The position numbers and the translations under genes were made by a program. The notes beneath the pieces are model-generated. The model saw nothing but the letters and a program-made list of their open reading frames with translations. It ran no database searches and had not been told where the DNA came from. From Vulcanisaeta moutnovskia 768-28 (GTDB lineage Archaea; Thermoproteota; Thermoprotei; Thermoproteales; Thermocladiaceae), in NCBI RefSeq assembly GCF_000190315.1, contig NC_015151.1, forward strand, positions 124,001 through 188,000: a DNA stretch of 64,000 nucleotides. The letters run 5' to 3'. Positions 56,522 through 64,000 of the stretch are shown piece by piece (position 1 is the stretch's first letter; each line of letters starts with the position of its first letter).

Positions 56522-57247
56522 GTGTTGCCTAAGTTTTTAATCACGAGGAAGCACCCCATATTACCACTGAGATTAAGTAATGATACTTTATGTATTGCAC
56601 ATAGGGATAAGTACCTTGATTTCATCACATCATGTAATGAAGCTGGTAATTATATAATGATTATACCTTATCAAGGCTCCTACGTAAATAGTAAGCCTAT
56701 AGAACCCATTACTTGGAGTGATTTATCAGGCATTGAGGTCTACACCCTATTAAGAGATGAGTTAGCGCTTTATGAGTTAAGTATTAAGGATGGTAAGGCG
56801 TCATACGTTAGATATCGCATTAATGAGGAATTCCTGAGAGGCATTAGTTTCTTAGGTAATGCCATGAACGAACTATTAAGTGTTACCGATGCTATACTGA
56901 TGAACTACATAAAGTCCAGCTTTATGATATACACGGCTTACCTAAGACTAATAACGAATAGCAGCATTAAGTTCCCTGGTTATAAAGAATACATTAGAGG
57001 TAAGGTTAGGATCTATAGTAATGATGGATTAATAATAGTAAAGGAGAGCAGCGGTAATGAGGTTAGGGTATCATTAGTGTCCACAATAGAAGGAATTAAT
57101 AAATTCACAAACGTTATAATGACGTTAATAAAGTCCTCTAGGGTAATAAATGATGTTAGATTGGGTAGGATTGGTCATTCTGTTAAGATGATACTCGATG
57201 TCTTCATTCCTAATAATTTATTAACTCCAGTTAATAGGAGCACGTAA
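56522..57247 (+). CDS. Hypothetical protein coupled to PfkB kinase, 241 aa
   Basis: A 241-residue protein of unknown family. The first 60 residues look beta-rich, the middle is helical with partly hydrophobic helices (VTDAILMNYIKSSFMIYTAY), and the end is alpha/beta. The GTG start is 24 bases from a TATA-like TATTAAATACC (56492-56502). Its stop overlaps the ATG of the kinase gene (TAATG), so the two products are made together and may act on the same substrate. Confidence 0.62.
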   Translation: MLPKFLITRKHPILPLRLSNDTLCIAHRDKYLDFITSCNEAGNYIMIIPYQGSYVNSKPIEPITWSDLSGIEVYTLLRDELALYELSIKDGKASYVRYRINEEFLRGISFLGNAMNELLSVTDAILMNYIKSSFMIYTAYLRLITNSSIKFPGYKEYIRGKVRIYSNDGLIIVKESSGNEVRVSLVSTIEGINKFTNVIMTLIKSSRVINDVRLGRIGHSVKMILDVFIPNNLLTPVNRST

Positions 57248-58119
57248 TGTTCGGAGTCCTCGGCCATGCTGCCATTGACATAATAAGAAGAGGATCAATA
57301 AGCAAAAAATCACCAGGTGGCGCACCAACATACTGCTCATTCTACCTAAAGCAGATAGGCATTGATTTAATACCAATTACATTAGTTGGTAGGGATTTCA
57401 ATGAATACATAATTGATTATAAAATAAGGAATATACCCATAGAGAGGATTTGTGTCTTGGATAGTTGTAATAGTACATCGTATGAAATAACTTATTATGA
57501 TGATACAAGGAGATTAAGGTTATTGTCGAAATGTAGGGACTTTTCTATAGATGACCTTCATGACTTACCTGATGTAGTTGTGGTAAATCCAATAGCTAGA
57601 GAGATAAGTCTAGATCTTCTTCAGTACATAAGAAGCCAGGTTGGCTTTGTTGGTGTTGACTTGCAGGGATTCTCCAGGGTATTTGACAAAAATAATTATG
57701 TGAATTCGATGATTAATGTTGATGATATAGTAAGAATAATTGAAAGTGCTGACCTAGTTAAGGTCAGTATTGATGATGCGCCAATGAACGTATTTGACAA
57801 CATAGTTAATAAGTATCCAAGCAAGGTTATAGTACTGACAATGGGCGCTCATGGATCAGTACTATTGCGTAATAATCATAAATTCCGTATCTTAACAAAC
57901 GGCATTGTTAATGTTAAGGATCCTACCGGGGCGGGTGATGTATTAACGTGCACATTGACTTACATGCTCAGTAGAGGTGAGGATCTTGAGTGGTCATTCA
58001 TTTTCTCAAATGCAGTTGCCGTTGCCAAAACAATGGGTGAGGGACCGTATGGTCTCATAAGTAGTGAGATCGTTAGGAAAATTGCTAGCGAATTATCAAT
58101 GCGACTTATTAGAACCTAG
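57247..58119 (+). CDS. PfkB-family carbohydrate/nucleoside kinase
   Basis: A 290-residue ribokinase-fold enzyme. The catalytic, anion-hole motif VKDPTGAGDVLTC is intact, and the N-terminal glycine pair (SPGGAPTYCSFYLKQIG) matches PfkB signature 1. Substrate not determined: ribose, nucleoside or a keto sugar are possible. It is translationally coupled to the unknown 241-aa protein and overlaps the convergent regulator gene by 24 bases. Confidence 0.85.
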   Translation: MFGVLGHAAIDIIRRGSISKKSPGGAPTYCSFYLKQIGIDLIPITLVGRDFNEYIIDYKIRNIPIERICVLDSCNSTSYEITYYDDTRRLRLLSKCRDFSIDDLHDLPDVVVVNPIAREISLDLLQYIRSQVGFVGVDLQGFSRVFDKNNYVNSMINVDDIVRIIESADLVKVSIDDAPMNVFDNIVNKYPSKVIVLTMGAHGSVLLRNNHKFRILTNGIVNVKDPTGAGDVLTCTLTYMLSRGEDLEWSFIFSNAVAVAKTMGEGPYGLISSEIVRKIASELSMRLIRT

Positions 58120-58572
58120 TTTACTGATTATGTCGCTTACATAATCAATATCCGTTACCTGTACATAACTGAACCTACCAACTCTTCTAACCGTTATTAA
58201 CCCCTTATCATGTAGTCTTCTGATTATTCTAGAAACAGTGCTCTTGGGTAATTCCAATTCCCTGGCTATTTCGGCTTGATAGGCATCACCGCCCTTATTT
58301 AATAGAAAGGATAAAACCTTTACTTCATCTTCATTTATATTATTAATTAACTCGGTGATACCCACAGTGCCCTGCTTATTCCTATTTACTGTATCAAATT
58401 CTAACTGACTTATCGTAGAGGATGATTTATTAATCCTAGAATTGTCCGATTCCTTATCTATTGGCTTTTTTGATTCCTTGAATACTTGATAGATGAGTGA
58501 TGATAGTACTGCAAATTGAATGAGAGCTATGGAAATAATAAGGTAATAATTGTATATGCTCATTAATGTCAT
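58096..58572 (-). CDS. Membrane-anchored winged-helix regulator
   Basis: One hydrophobic N-terminal helix (YLIISIALIQFAVLSSLIY), a charged flexible linker, then a winged helix: EDEVKVLSFLLNKGGDAY, QAEIARELELPKSTVSRIIR and LHDKGLITVRRVGR. A membrane-tethered regulator of the same general design as the one at 46118, with one helix and no metal-like loop. The start is uncertain among ATGs 58593, 58581 and 58572. The TATA box at about 58598-58608 favours 58572. Confidence 0.7.
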   Translation of the reverse strand: MTLMSIYNYYLIISIALIQFAVLSSLIYQVFKESKKPIDKESDNSRINKSSSTISQLEFDTVNRNKQGTVGITELINNINEDEVKVLSFLLNKGGDAYQAEIARELELPKSTVSRIIRRLHDKGLITVRRVGRFSYVQVTDIDYVSDIISKLGSNKSH

Positions 58573-58670
58573 ACAAAGCATAAGAAATATCATACTTATT
58601 TATAAATTACTCTGGTTCCTAATAAGCCATATAAATAAAATAGAAAATAATAACATCGATTAAGGGAGAG

Positions 58671-59381
58671 TTATGAACATGTTTTTTCGGTTTCATTAAT
58701 CATATCATCAATCTTCGAAGCTACCAATGTCAGTATTCCAAGGCTGGGAAACTCACCAACTAAATGTGCTATACCTAAATCCTCATAAACTATTTGCGCA
58801 TTGAATCCCTTATTAACTAGGGTATCAACTACGCACTTCAACGCGGTTATTGCCCTGGCCAATACATCAACCCTTATCCTACCTAGTTCAAGTTGCCGAT
58901 GCTCGAGTTCGACCGATACCCTGATTATACCGACCTTCGTATCATAGACCTTAAACATACTAATTAAGGTATCGCTTAGATCAAGTATCCAACCCTTTGA
59001 CACTAGTTCATAATTTATCTCAGACCTTAACAGGGGATTGCTTGAATAACTTAATAATTCAATTATTAATGTGATTAGTGAATCAACGTAAGTACTCACT
59101 GTTTGTAGATCATCATATAACTCAACCTCTGGACTTGGATATAGCATTGCAACCTTATTATCCTGAACGTAATCTATTGAGAACTTAAAATGAGGTGTTA
59201 ATATTGTGAGTAGGGATACTTCAATTTCGTTTGCTGGCTTTACCGAGATAAATCTCAGTTTATACTTATTAATTGCCTTATCAAATACTACCCTGATTTC
59301 TATTGTCTTACCAAGCACTGAGTATCTACGTACATACGTAGCCATTAATGCATCCTCAGACTCTATACTCCAGCTAATCAT
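58671..59381 (-). CDS. Hypothetical protein, 236 aa
   Basis: A soluble 236-residue protein with alternating strands and helices and no recognised motif. It starts MISWSIESEDALMATYVRRY and ends in a possible zinc/Cys-poor helical tail. The TATA-like TTTTTAAATT at about 59405-59414 lies about 28 bases before the ATG. It is divergent from the M24 peptidase gene, possibly sharing that element. Confidence 0.6.
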   Translation of the reverse strand: MISWSIESEDALMATYVRRYSVLGKTIEIRVVFDKAINKYKLRFISVKPANEIEVSLLTILTPHFKFSIDYVQDNKVAMLYPSPEVELYDDLQTVSTYVDSLITLIIELLSYSSNPLLRSEINYELVSKGWILDLSDTLISMFKVYDTKVGIIRVSVELEHRQLELGRIRVDVLARAITALKCVVDTLVNKGFNAQIVYEDLGIAHLVGEFPSLGILTLVASKIDDMINETEKTCS

Positions 59382-59434
59382 TAATATTGAATAGAGAGAA
59401 GTAATTTAAAAATGTATAACTTTTTAATCACAGC

Positions 59435-60544
59435 GTGAGTATAATTAAGAATCGCATTAAGAAAGTATCAAATCTTTTTGACGAATTAAGCCTGGACGTA
59501 ATTGTTATAGTCAATGAACCAAACCTTGAGTATTTTACAGGTATTGATAGTGGTTTAATGTTTATTATTAATAGATCAATGGATACCACATTAATAGTTC
59601 CAAGGCTGGATTTCCATAGGATACGGGACTTGGTTAACGGTGATACAACACTCATTGGATACTCCACGGTTGAGGTACCACAACGAACACCTGAAGAAAG
59701 ATTATTTGTATCTAAAAACCTGGGTGATTACTTACTTAGGGAGGTCGGTCTTAAGCCTAGTAATATTATTGGCATTGATAATACAGACTCCTCCATAGCT
59801 AAGGAGCTTAATTCCGTGGGTGTGAGGGTAATAAACATTAATGACTCCATACTAAGGATTAGAGAGGTTAAGGATGATTATGAAGTCAAAATGATTGAGG
59901 AGGCTACGAGAATAACTGAAGAAGCCCTTGACGATGCCCTAAAAAGCGGACTTGAGGGTAAGAGGGAGAGGGATGTAGCTGCAATGCTGTATCAAGGAAT
60001 GATTAGTAGGGGGGCTGAGGATGTTGCGTTTAAGCCCATTGTTGCCTCTGGATCGAATGGCGCATACCCTCATCATGTATTTACAGATAGGGTAATAAAA
60101 AGAGGCGATTTGGTGACGATAGATATTGGTGCTAGATATAATCTCTATTGTACTGATATGACAAGGACTGTTGCTATTGGATCAGTAAGCGGTAGACTGA
60201 AGGACGCTGCATTAGCAGTACTTGAAGCCTTTAGGAAGGCATCTAACTCCGTTAAACCAGGCATAAAAGCTATGGATATTGACCTAGTTGCAAGAAACGT
60301 ACTTTCTGAGTACGGTTTTGACACATACTACATACATAGTACAGGGCATGGTGTTGGTATTGAAGTCCATGAGAAGCCTGCAATAAGTCCCTTAAGTGAT
60401 GAGGAACTAAGATCTAACGAGGTTATAACAGTGGAACCGGGCGTTTACATTAAGGGCGTCGGCGGTATTAGGATTGAAGATACAATATTAATTACGGAAA
60501 CGGGCGCAAGACCAATAAGTAAATATCCCATAAATCTATTTTGA
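59435..60544 (+). CDS. Xaa-Pro dipeptidase-like M24 metallopeptidase
   Basis: A 369-residue creatinase/prolidase-type enzyme with an N-terminal non-catalytic domain (about 1-130) and the pita-bread catalytic domain. Metal ligands are present: Asp in VTIDIGARYNLYCTDMTRT (two), His in STGHGVGIEVHE, Glu in VEPGVYI and Glu in IRIEDTILIT. It would cut dipeptides with C-terminal proline in the cytosol. The GTG start is 24 bases from a TATA-like ATTTAAAAAT at about 59406-59415. Confidence 0.9.
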   Translation: MSIIKNRIKKVSNLFDELSLDVIVIVNEPNLEYFTGIDSGLMFIINRSMDTTLIVPRLDFHRIRDLVNGDTTLIGYSTVEVPQRTPEERLFVSKNLGDYLLREVGLKPSNIIGIDNTDSSIAKELNSVGVRVININDSILRIREVKDDYEVKMIEEATRITEEALDDALKSGLEGKRERDVAAMLYQGMISRGAEDVAFKPIVASGSNGAYPHHVFTDRVIKRGDLVTIDIGARYNLYCTDMTRTVAIGSVSGRLKDAALAVLEAFRKASNSVKPGIKAMDIDLVARNVLSEYGFDTYYIHSTGHGVGIEVHEKPAISPLSDEELRSNEVITVEPGVYIKGVGGIRIEDTILITETGARPISKYPINLF

Positions 60545-60626
60545 TATATTGAAAATCAAAAGTTTTAACATACACAGAAGTAATGTTTTAATCATTAGCT
60601 TAATAAGTAAGCTAATCGTTATTTTG

Positions 60627-60905
60627 ATGATGAACTCGCAAGGTATGCCAATATTAGTTCTTAAGCTGATACTTATGAAAGAGCTCCATAAATTAGGAGG
60701 TATAAACATTGAGGAATTCCCGAACTTTATTTCTAAAATAACTCAGTACTTAAATAGTGTGGGATACTCCATTGATCCTAATGATGTAATTTATTTGTTT
60801 GATATCATAAAGATCAATGAAGGTAAAGTAGCATTAAGTGACGAAGGAATTCATTATTTAAAGATCCTTGAGATACTTACTAATAGCACTACCGAAGTCT
60901 CTTAA
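60627..60905 (+). CDS. Hypothetical protein, about 92 aa
   Basis: The frame is open from 60549, but TATA-like GTTTTAAC/GTTTTAATC elements at 60562-60592 fall inside the extension, so a start at ATG 60627 or 60630 is likely. The protein is helical (KLILMKELHKLGGINIEEFP; ITQYLNSVGYSIDPNDVIYL). Its last 48 bases overlap the end of the convergent HD gene. Family not recognised. Confidence 0.5.
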   Translation: MMNSQGMPILVLKLILMKELHKLGGINIEEFPNFISKITQYLNSVGYSIDPNDVIYLFDIIKINEGKVALSDEGIHYLKILEILTNSTTEVS

Positions 60906-62561
60906 CACGTTATACATAGCCTTTATGACCAAGCTCTTAAGGTAATCCATCATACTATTTACGTCAATACCCCAACAAGCACTACTTAACTTTGCAATAT
61001 CTACAAAAACAAACACATGCGGTGACCTCTTCCATGCATCTGTCACTGATACTACCAATGGAGATAAATCATTAATATTAGCTAGGGTATTTCCATGAAT
61101 TATATTGAGCCTTGTCTCAGGCTCAAATACCCTAAATCCTATTATTATTGATGACTCTAGATCATCATCGGCTAATTTACTTAAGCAGGTAATTGACGAG
61201 CCACGAAGCTCTCCTCTTAACCTTCCATAAAATGTTCGCAACACTTCACTCCTAATCTCACCCTTACTTAGTAGGTATGGGAATGAATCATTTATTAGTG
61301 CTAGGTCAATACCTTGTTTGTTAATAAGATCTAGGAACTCGAAATCCCTCTTCCATAATGCCTTATACGCAGTGCTCCTTGTTATAAGTGGATCTAAGTA
61401 CTTAGAAATACCATGGATCCTATCCAATAAATACTGCCTATTTCTCAATAATACAGATAGTAAATAATCATCTATTATGTACATAATATCATAACCCTTC
61501 AGATACCCAATTGAGAAACGGTATAAACGACACAGATAATCCTTAATGTCCTCATTAAGCTCATCATAATGCCTTAACAACTCACTTAATAGATTCTTTG
61601 CTAATGTATTGAATAAAACAACTTTATGATGAAGATAAACCAGCTTGTAGATATTGAAACGCGCAATTACGAAACCCTCTAAATTAGCCCTAGCCTTCTC
61701 ATCAAATGCCAACACATAGTTCTTATCGTTTTTAACAATCTTCATATTATCAAGAATCCTCTCAATATCACCAATACTGATCGTAGAGCCAATACTCGCC
61801 CCTGTTAGGTAGGAATCCCTAAGTACGTACTCCACCCTATCAGCATCAAGATCTCCTGATATTAAGTTCCTCAAAAGGTTGAAGAAATTCAATTCCTCAC
61901 CAAGTGAATCAAGGAACTTCCTATCTTCATAGTCAATAATGTCTGCGTGCTGTGGTGACAATTCTATAATCTTACCTATTATATCACTATGTAACAGCGC
62001 CTTTATTATGCGTAGATCAATACCTGGCAACGTCTCTTTAAGCACGCCTTTGAATTCATCATTATTTGTAAGTATGAAGTACGTTATTAACTCATGCTCC
62101 TTAAAAGACCCCTTAAAGACCCTACCTATTATTTCCTCATTAACGTCCTTACTGCAATTTCTTATTAATGGATCAATACTCTGACCGAAAACTCCCTCAA
62201 ATACATGAGAAAACGGCAAATGACCTAGGTCATGCAATAATGCCGCTACTCTCATGTGCATTATTAATTCATCTTCTGTATCAAGACCTATGGATCTCCC
62301 AAGACTCAGCAATAGATCTTTAATGTCATTTAATCTAAGTATTCTCTCAAGCATTAAGGTCACTATTTGAAGCATACCCAAGGAATGCTCAAACCTACTA
62401 TGACGAGCTGAGGGATAAACCATGTATGTTAAGCCGAGTTGACGTATATGTCGTAACCTTTGCACGTACTTACAGGAATCAATAAACCTCGCTTCCTCAT
62501 TCGTAAGTCTAATCCAACCAAGTGCTGGATCAGCAATAACCTTAGTAAAGCTTAGCACCAT
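60858..62561 (-). CDS. HD-superfamily phosphohydrolase (dGTPase-like)
   Basis: A 567-residue HD-domain protein. The metal site is built by HSRFEHSLG, HDLGHLPFSHVFEGVFG and, later, LDADRVEYVLRDSYLTG, as in archaeal SAMHD1/dGTPase relatives. It probably hydrolyses a (deoxy)nucleoside triphosphate or related phosphoester. Members around 500-570 aa are usual in crenarchaea. The ATG is 27 bases from the TATA element at 62582-62594. Confidence 0.87.
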   Translation of the reverse strand: MVLSFTKVIADPALGWIRLTNEEARFIDSCKYVQRLRHIRQLGLTYMVYPSARHSRFEHSLGMLQIVTLMLERILRLNDIKDLLLSLGRSIGLDTEDELIMHMRVAALLHDLGHLPFSHVFEGVFGQSIDPLIRNCSKDVNEEIIGRVFKGSFKEHELITYFILTNNDEFKGVLKETLPGIDLRIIKALLHSDIIGKIIELSPQHADIIDYEDRKFLDSLGEELNFFNLLRNLISGDLDADRVEYVLRDSYLTGASIGSTISIGDIERILDNMKIVKNDKNYVLAFDEKARANLEGFVIARFNIYKLVYLHHKVVLFNTLAKNLLSELLRHYDELNEDIKDYLCRLYRFSIGYLKGYDIMYIIDDYLLSVLLRNRQYLLDRIHGISKYLDPLITRSTAYKALWKRDFEFLDLINKQGIDLALINDSFPYLLSKGEIRSEVLRTFYGRLRGELRGSSITCLSKLADDDLESSIIIGFRVFEPETRLNIIHGNTLANINDLSPLVVSVTDAWKRSPHVFVFVDIAKLSSACWGIDVNSMMDYLKSLVIKAMYNVLRDFGSAISKYLKDL

Positions 62562-62581
62562 TTAATATGAAGAGACTAAAA

Positions 62582-62594
62582 CATATATTAAATT
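62582..62594. promoter_or_regulatory. Shared TATA element of divergent HD and reductase genes
   Basis: CATATATTAAATTG reads as a TATA box on both strands: about 27 bases before ATG 62561 on the minus strand and about 33 before ATG 62621 on the plus strand. The only such element in the 59-base gap. Confidence 0.5.
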
Positions 62595-62620
62595 GTTAAT
62601 TCCTCCATAGAACACTTAGA

Positions 62621-63799
62621 ATGAGCAAAAGCGATATTATAGTGATTGGAGCAGGACCAAGTGGGCTTTACTTAGCCCGTGAATTAAGTAAGGTAATGAA
62701 TGTAAGGATAGTTGAGGAAGATAAAGTGCTTGGTGTGCCACCTCACTGCACTGGACTTGTTAATCTTGATTCATTGAAGGCACTTAACGTTGCATCGCCG
62801 ATCGTGAATACGTACCGTTATATAAGGTTAATAGACCTAAGTGGCAATAGCATAACCTTTGATTTCAAAAGAAGAGCAATAGCAATGCTTGATAGACCAG
62901 GTCTTGAGCATTACCTTGCCGATGGATTAGGTAGTGCAACGTTAATATTGGGCGAGAGAGTTACCGAGTTGAGTAATGACTTTATTAGAACCAGGTCGAG
63001 AGAGGAGACGTTTAATTTAGCTGTGATTGCCGAGGGCGCTAATATGGCATTAACAAAGGAGATTATTCCTTGGAAGCCTACCTATGTTTACGGCGTACAG
63101 ACGGATACTAAATCATTTATTTCGAGCGAGTTAATGCCTAGGGGTGATGATGAGATAGTGGTTATATTTGATAGAAAACTAAGTGAGCATTATTTTGCCT
63201 GGATAGTACCGAGGGATTTTCATGAATTCAGGGTTGGGTTAGCTGATGATATCAACACGTGGACAAAATTTACTGAATTGCTAAAAATAATAAAGGCTGA
63301 ATATTTAAAGCCGTTCGGAGGCAAAGTAATAATTGGTGGATCACCTGATCATGTAGTTGCGGGCAATACTGCGGTAATAGGTGATGCCGCGGGTTTCGTT
63401 AAACCAATGACAGGTGGTGGGATTATAATGGGAATGCTTAGTGCAAAGATTCTGGCCGAAAGCATACATAATGTGATCAAGGAGGGCTTATCTATAAATG
63501 ATGCATTGGTAATATACGATACATTATTCAGAAAATACATTAGGGGAAAAATAAAGGCATTAGGTTCAGCATCACGTATCCTTCATATGATGATAAACAA
63601 TAGCCTAGATGATGCTATGCGCTTAATGAATAATGTGAATGTTGATGTTTATGATTACGATAATCATATTGACGCAATATTAAGGGCTGCTTCAAAAAGA
63701 CCTTGGTCATTCATTAGGGCGATTTTTACTGTTATGAACGAACTATCGCTAATAGAACCTGGTACAATTAGCGAATTAATTAAGGAAAATATGGAATAG
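62621..63799 (+). CDS. Geranylgeranyl reductase-family flavoprotein
   Basis: A 392-residue FAD enzyme. The dinucleotide-binding start is IIVIGAGPSGLYLARELS, followed by PPHCTGL, the conserved PxxCxG-type motif, and GDAAGFVKPMTGGGIIMGM, the second FAD block. In archaea such enzymes saturate the geranylgeranyl chains of membrane ether lipids, or the chain of a quinone. It acts at the membrane surface with a low-potential electron donor. Full-length for the family. Confidence 0.88.
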   Translation: MSKSDIIVIGAGPSGLYLARELSKVMNVRIVEEDKVLGVPPHCTGLVNLDSLKALNVASPIVNTYRYIRLIDLSGNSITFDFKRRAIAMLDRPGLEHYLADGLGSATLILGERVTELSNDFIRTRSREETFNLAVIAEGANMALTKEIIPWKPTYVYGVQTDTKSFISSELMPRGDDEIVVIFDRKLSEHYFAWIVPRDFHEFRVGLADDINTWTKFTELLKIIKAEYLKPFGGKVIIGGSPDHVVAGNTAVIGDAAGFVKPMTGGGIIMGMLSAKILAESIHNVIKEGLSINDALVIYDTLFRKYIRGKIKALGSASRILHMMINNSLDDAMRLMNNVNVDVYDYDNHIDAILRAASKRPWSFIRAIFTVMNELSLIEPGTISELIKENME

Positions 63800-63801
63800 C
63801 T

Positions 63802-64000
63802 TTACCTAGTTATCTTCATTATATTGCCCATTTCTTCTATTAAGTGAGCCCCCTGACCCTCCTGGAACCACCTAATTATTGGCTCTAGGCGCTCAATAAC
63901 TTCATCAGCAACAGCATTCTTCAAATCCAGCGGATGTATCTTACCCTCAGTATATGCCTTAGTTAATTCATTAAAGGACCAAAACTCTAGTTGTCCACCA
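63802..64000 (-). CDS. tyrS: Tyrosyl-tRNA synthetase, C-terminal end (5' part outside window)
   Basis: Translating the minus strand from the right edge gives 65 codons to a TAA at 63802-63804. YTEGKIHPLDLKNAVADEV followed by IERLEPIIRWF matches the end of archaeal TyrRS, where HPxDLKxAxA is conserved in the C-terminal helical domain. The catalytic part lies beyond the window. Confidence 0.8.
   Translation of the reverse strand, partial: GGQLEFWSFNELTKAYTEGKIHPLDLKNAVADEVIERLEPIIRWFQEGQGAHLIEEMGNIMKITR

Overview
The window comes from a hyperthermophilic crenarchaeon of the order Thermoproteales, most like Vulcanisaeta or Caldivirga. The evidence is two copies of the crenarchaeal chromatin protein Cren7, a PaRep2b-family repeat gene first known from Pyrobaculum, a class II tRNA-Leu with an intron outside the usual position, archaeal versions of AsnRS, TyrS (partial), PPAT, CobS, RibB, AK6 and geranylgeranyl reductase, and a promoter style typical of these organisms. 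Most single genes and first genes have a TATA box centred about 23-30 bases before the start codon, so their mRNAs should be leaderless. Genes inside operons instead use GGTGA/GGAGG ribosome sites or overlapping stop/start codons. I used this spacing to correct many starts.

Layout: 1-9.6 kb holds a PhoU/AbrB regulator (cut by the edge), PPAT, an M28 peptidase, small membrane proteins, an acyl-CoA dehydrogenase, a DUF763 protein, a short glucan phosphorylase and CobS. 9.8-16.7 kb holds an ArsB/NhaD-type permease, AK6, AsnRS, a DUF1512 protein and a SPASM-like radical SAM enzyme with a small membrane partner. 16.7-19.5 kb is accessory DNA: a tRNA-Asn-like gene whose acceptor strands do not pair, a full PaRep2b gene, tRNA-Arg(TCG) and a decayed methyltransferase. 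19.7-30.5 kb returns to metabolism: an MFS carrier, Cren7, RibB, a sugar-nucleotidyltransferase, an unusual tandem MoaC-MoaC fusion, thymidylate kinase, inositol-1-phosphate synthase, a KaiC-like ATPase and a two-subunit 2-oxoacid:ferredoxin oxidoreductase.

31-36.6 kb is a gene graveyard (fragments of TrmO, a ParA-like ATPase, PaRep2b and an aspartyl-protease-like protein) around an intact pair of large membrane-anchored extracytoplasmic proteins. It is followed by VapBC, an EamA permease, a siroheme sulfite/nitrite reductase, a decayed secreted-protein gene, an SPL-like radical SAM enzyme and an AAA ATPase with palindromes over its start. 42.6-43.8 kb holds a truncated DUF58-like gene and a dead PaRep2b copy.

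43.9-64 kb holds an RmlD-like reductase, tRNA-Leu, a probable copper module (sulfocyanin-like cupredoxin, a small CPC/His membrane protein and a membrane-bound winged-helix regulator with a Met/Cys-rich outer loop), FAH and GltD-like enzymes, DUF89, an eIF2B-like protein, a DegT aminotransferase, the second and identical Cren7, a CdvA-like protein, a RimK-type ligase, several tiny zinc-finger proteins, a PfkB kinase coupled to an unknown protein, an M24 peptidase, an HD phosphohydrolase and a geranylgeranyl reductase. No rRNA gene, CRISPR array or complete insertion sequence was seen.
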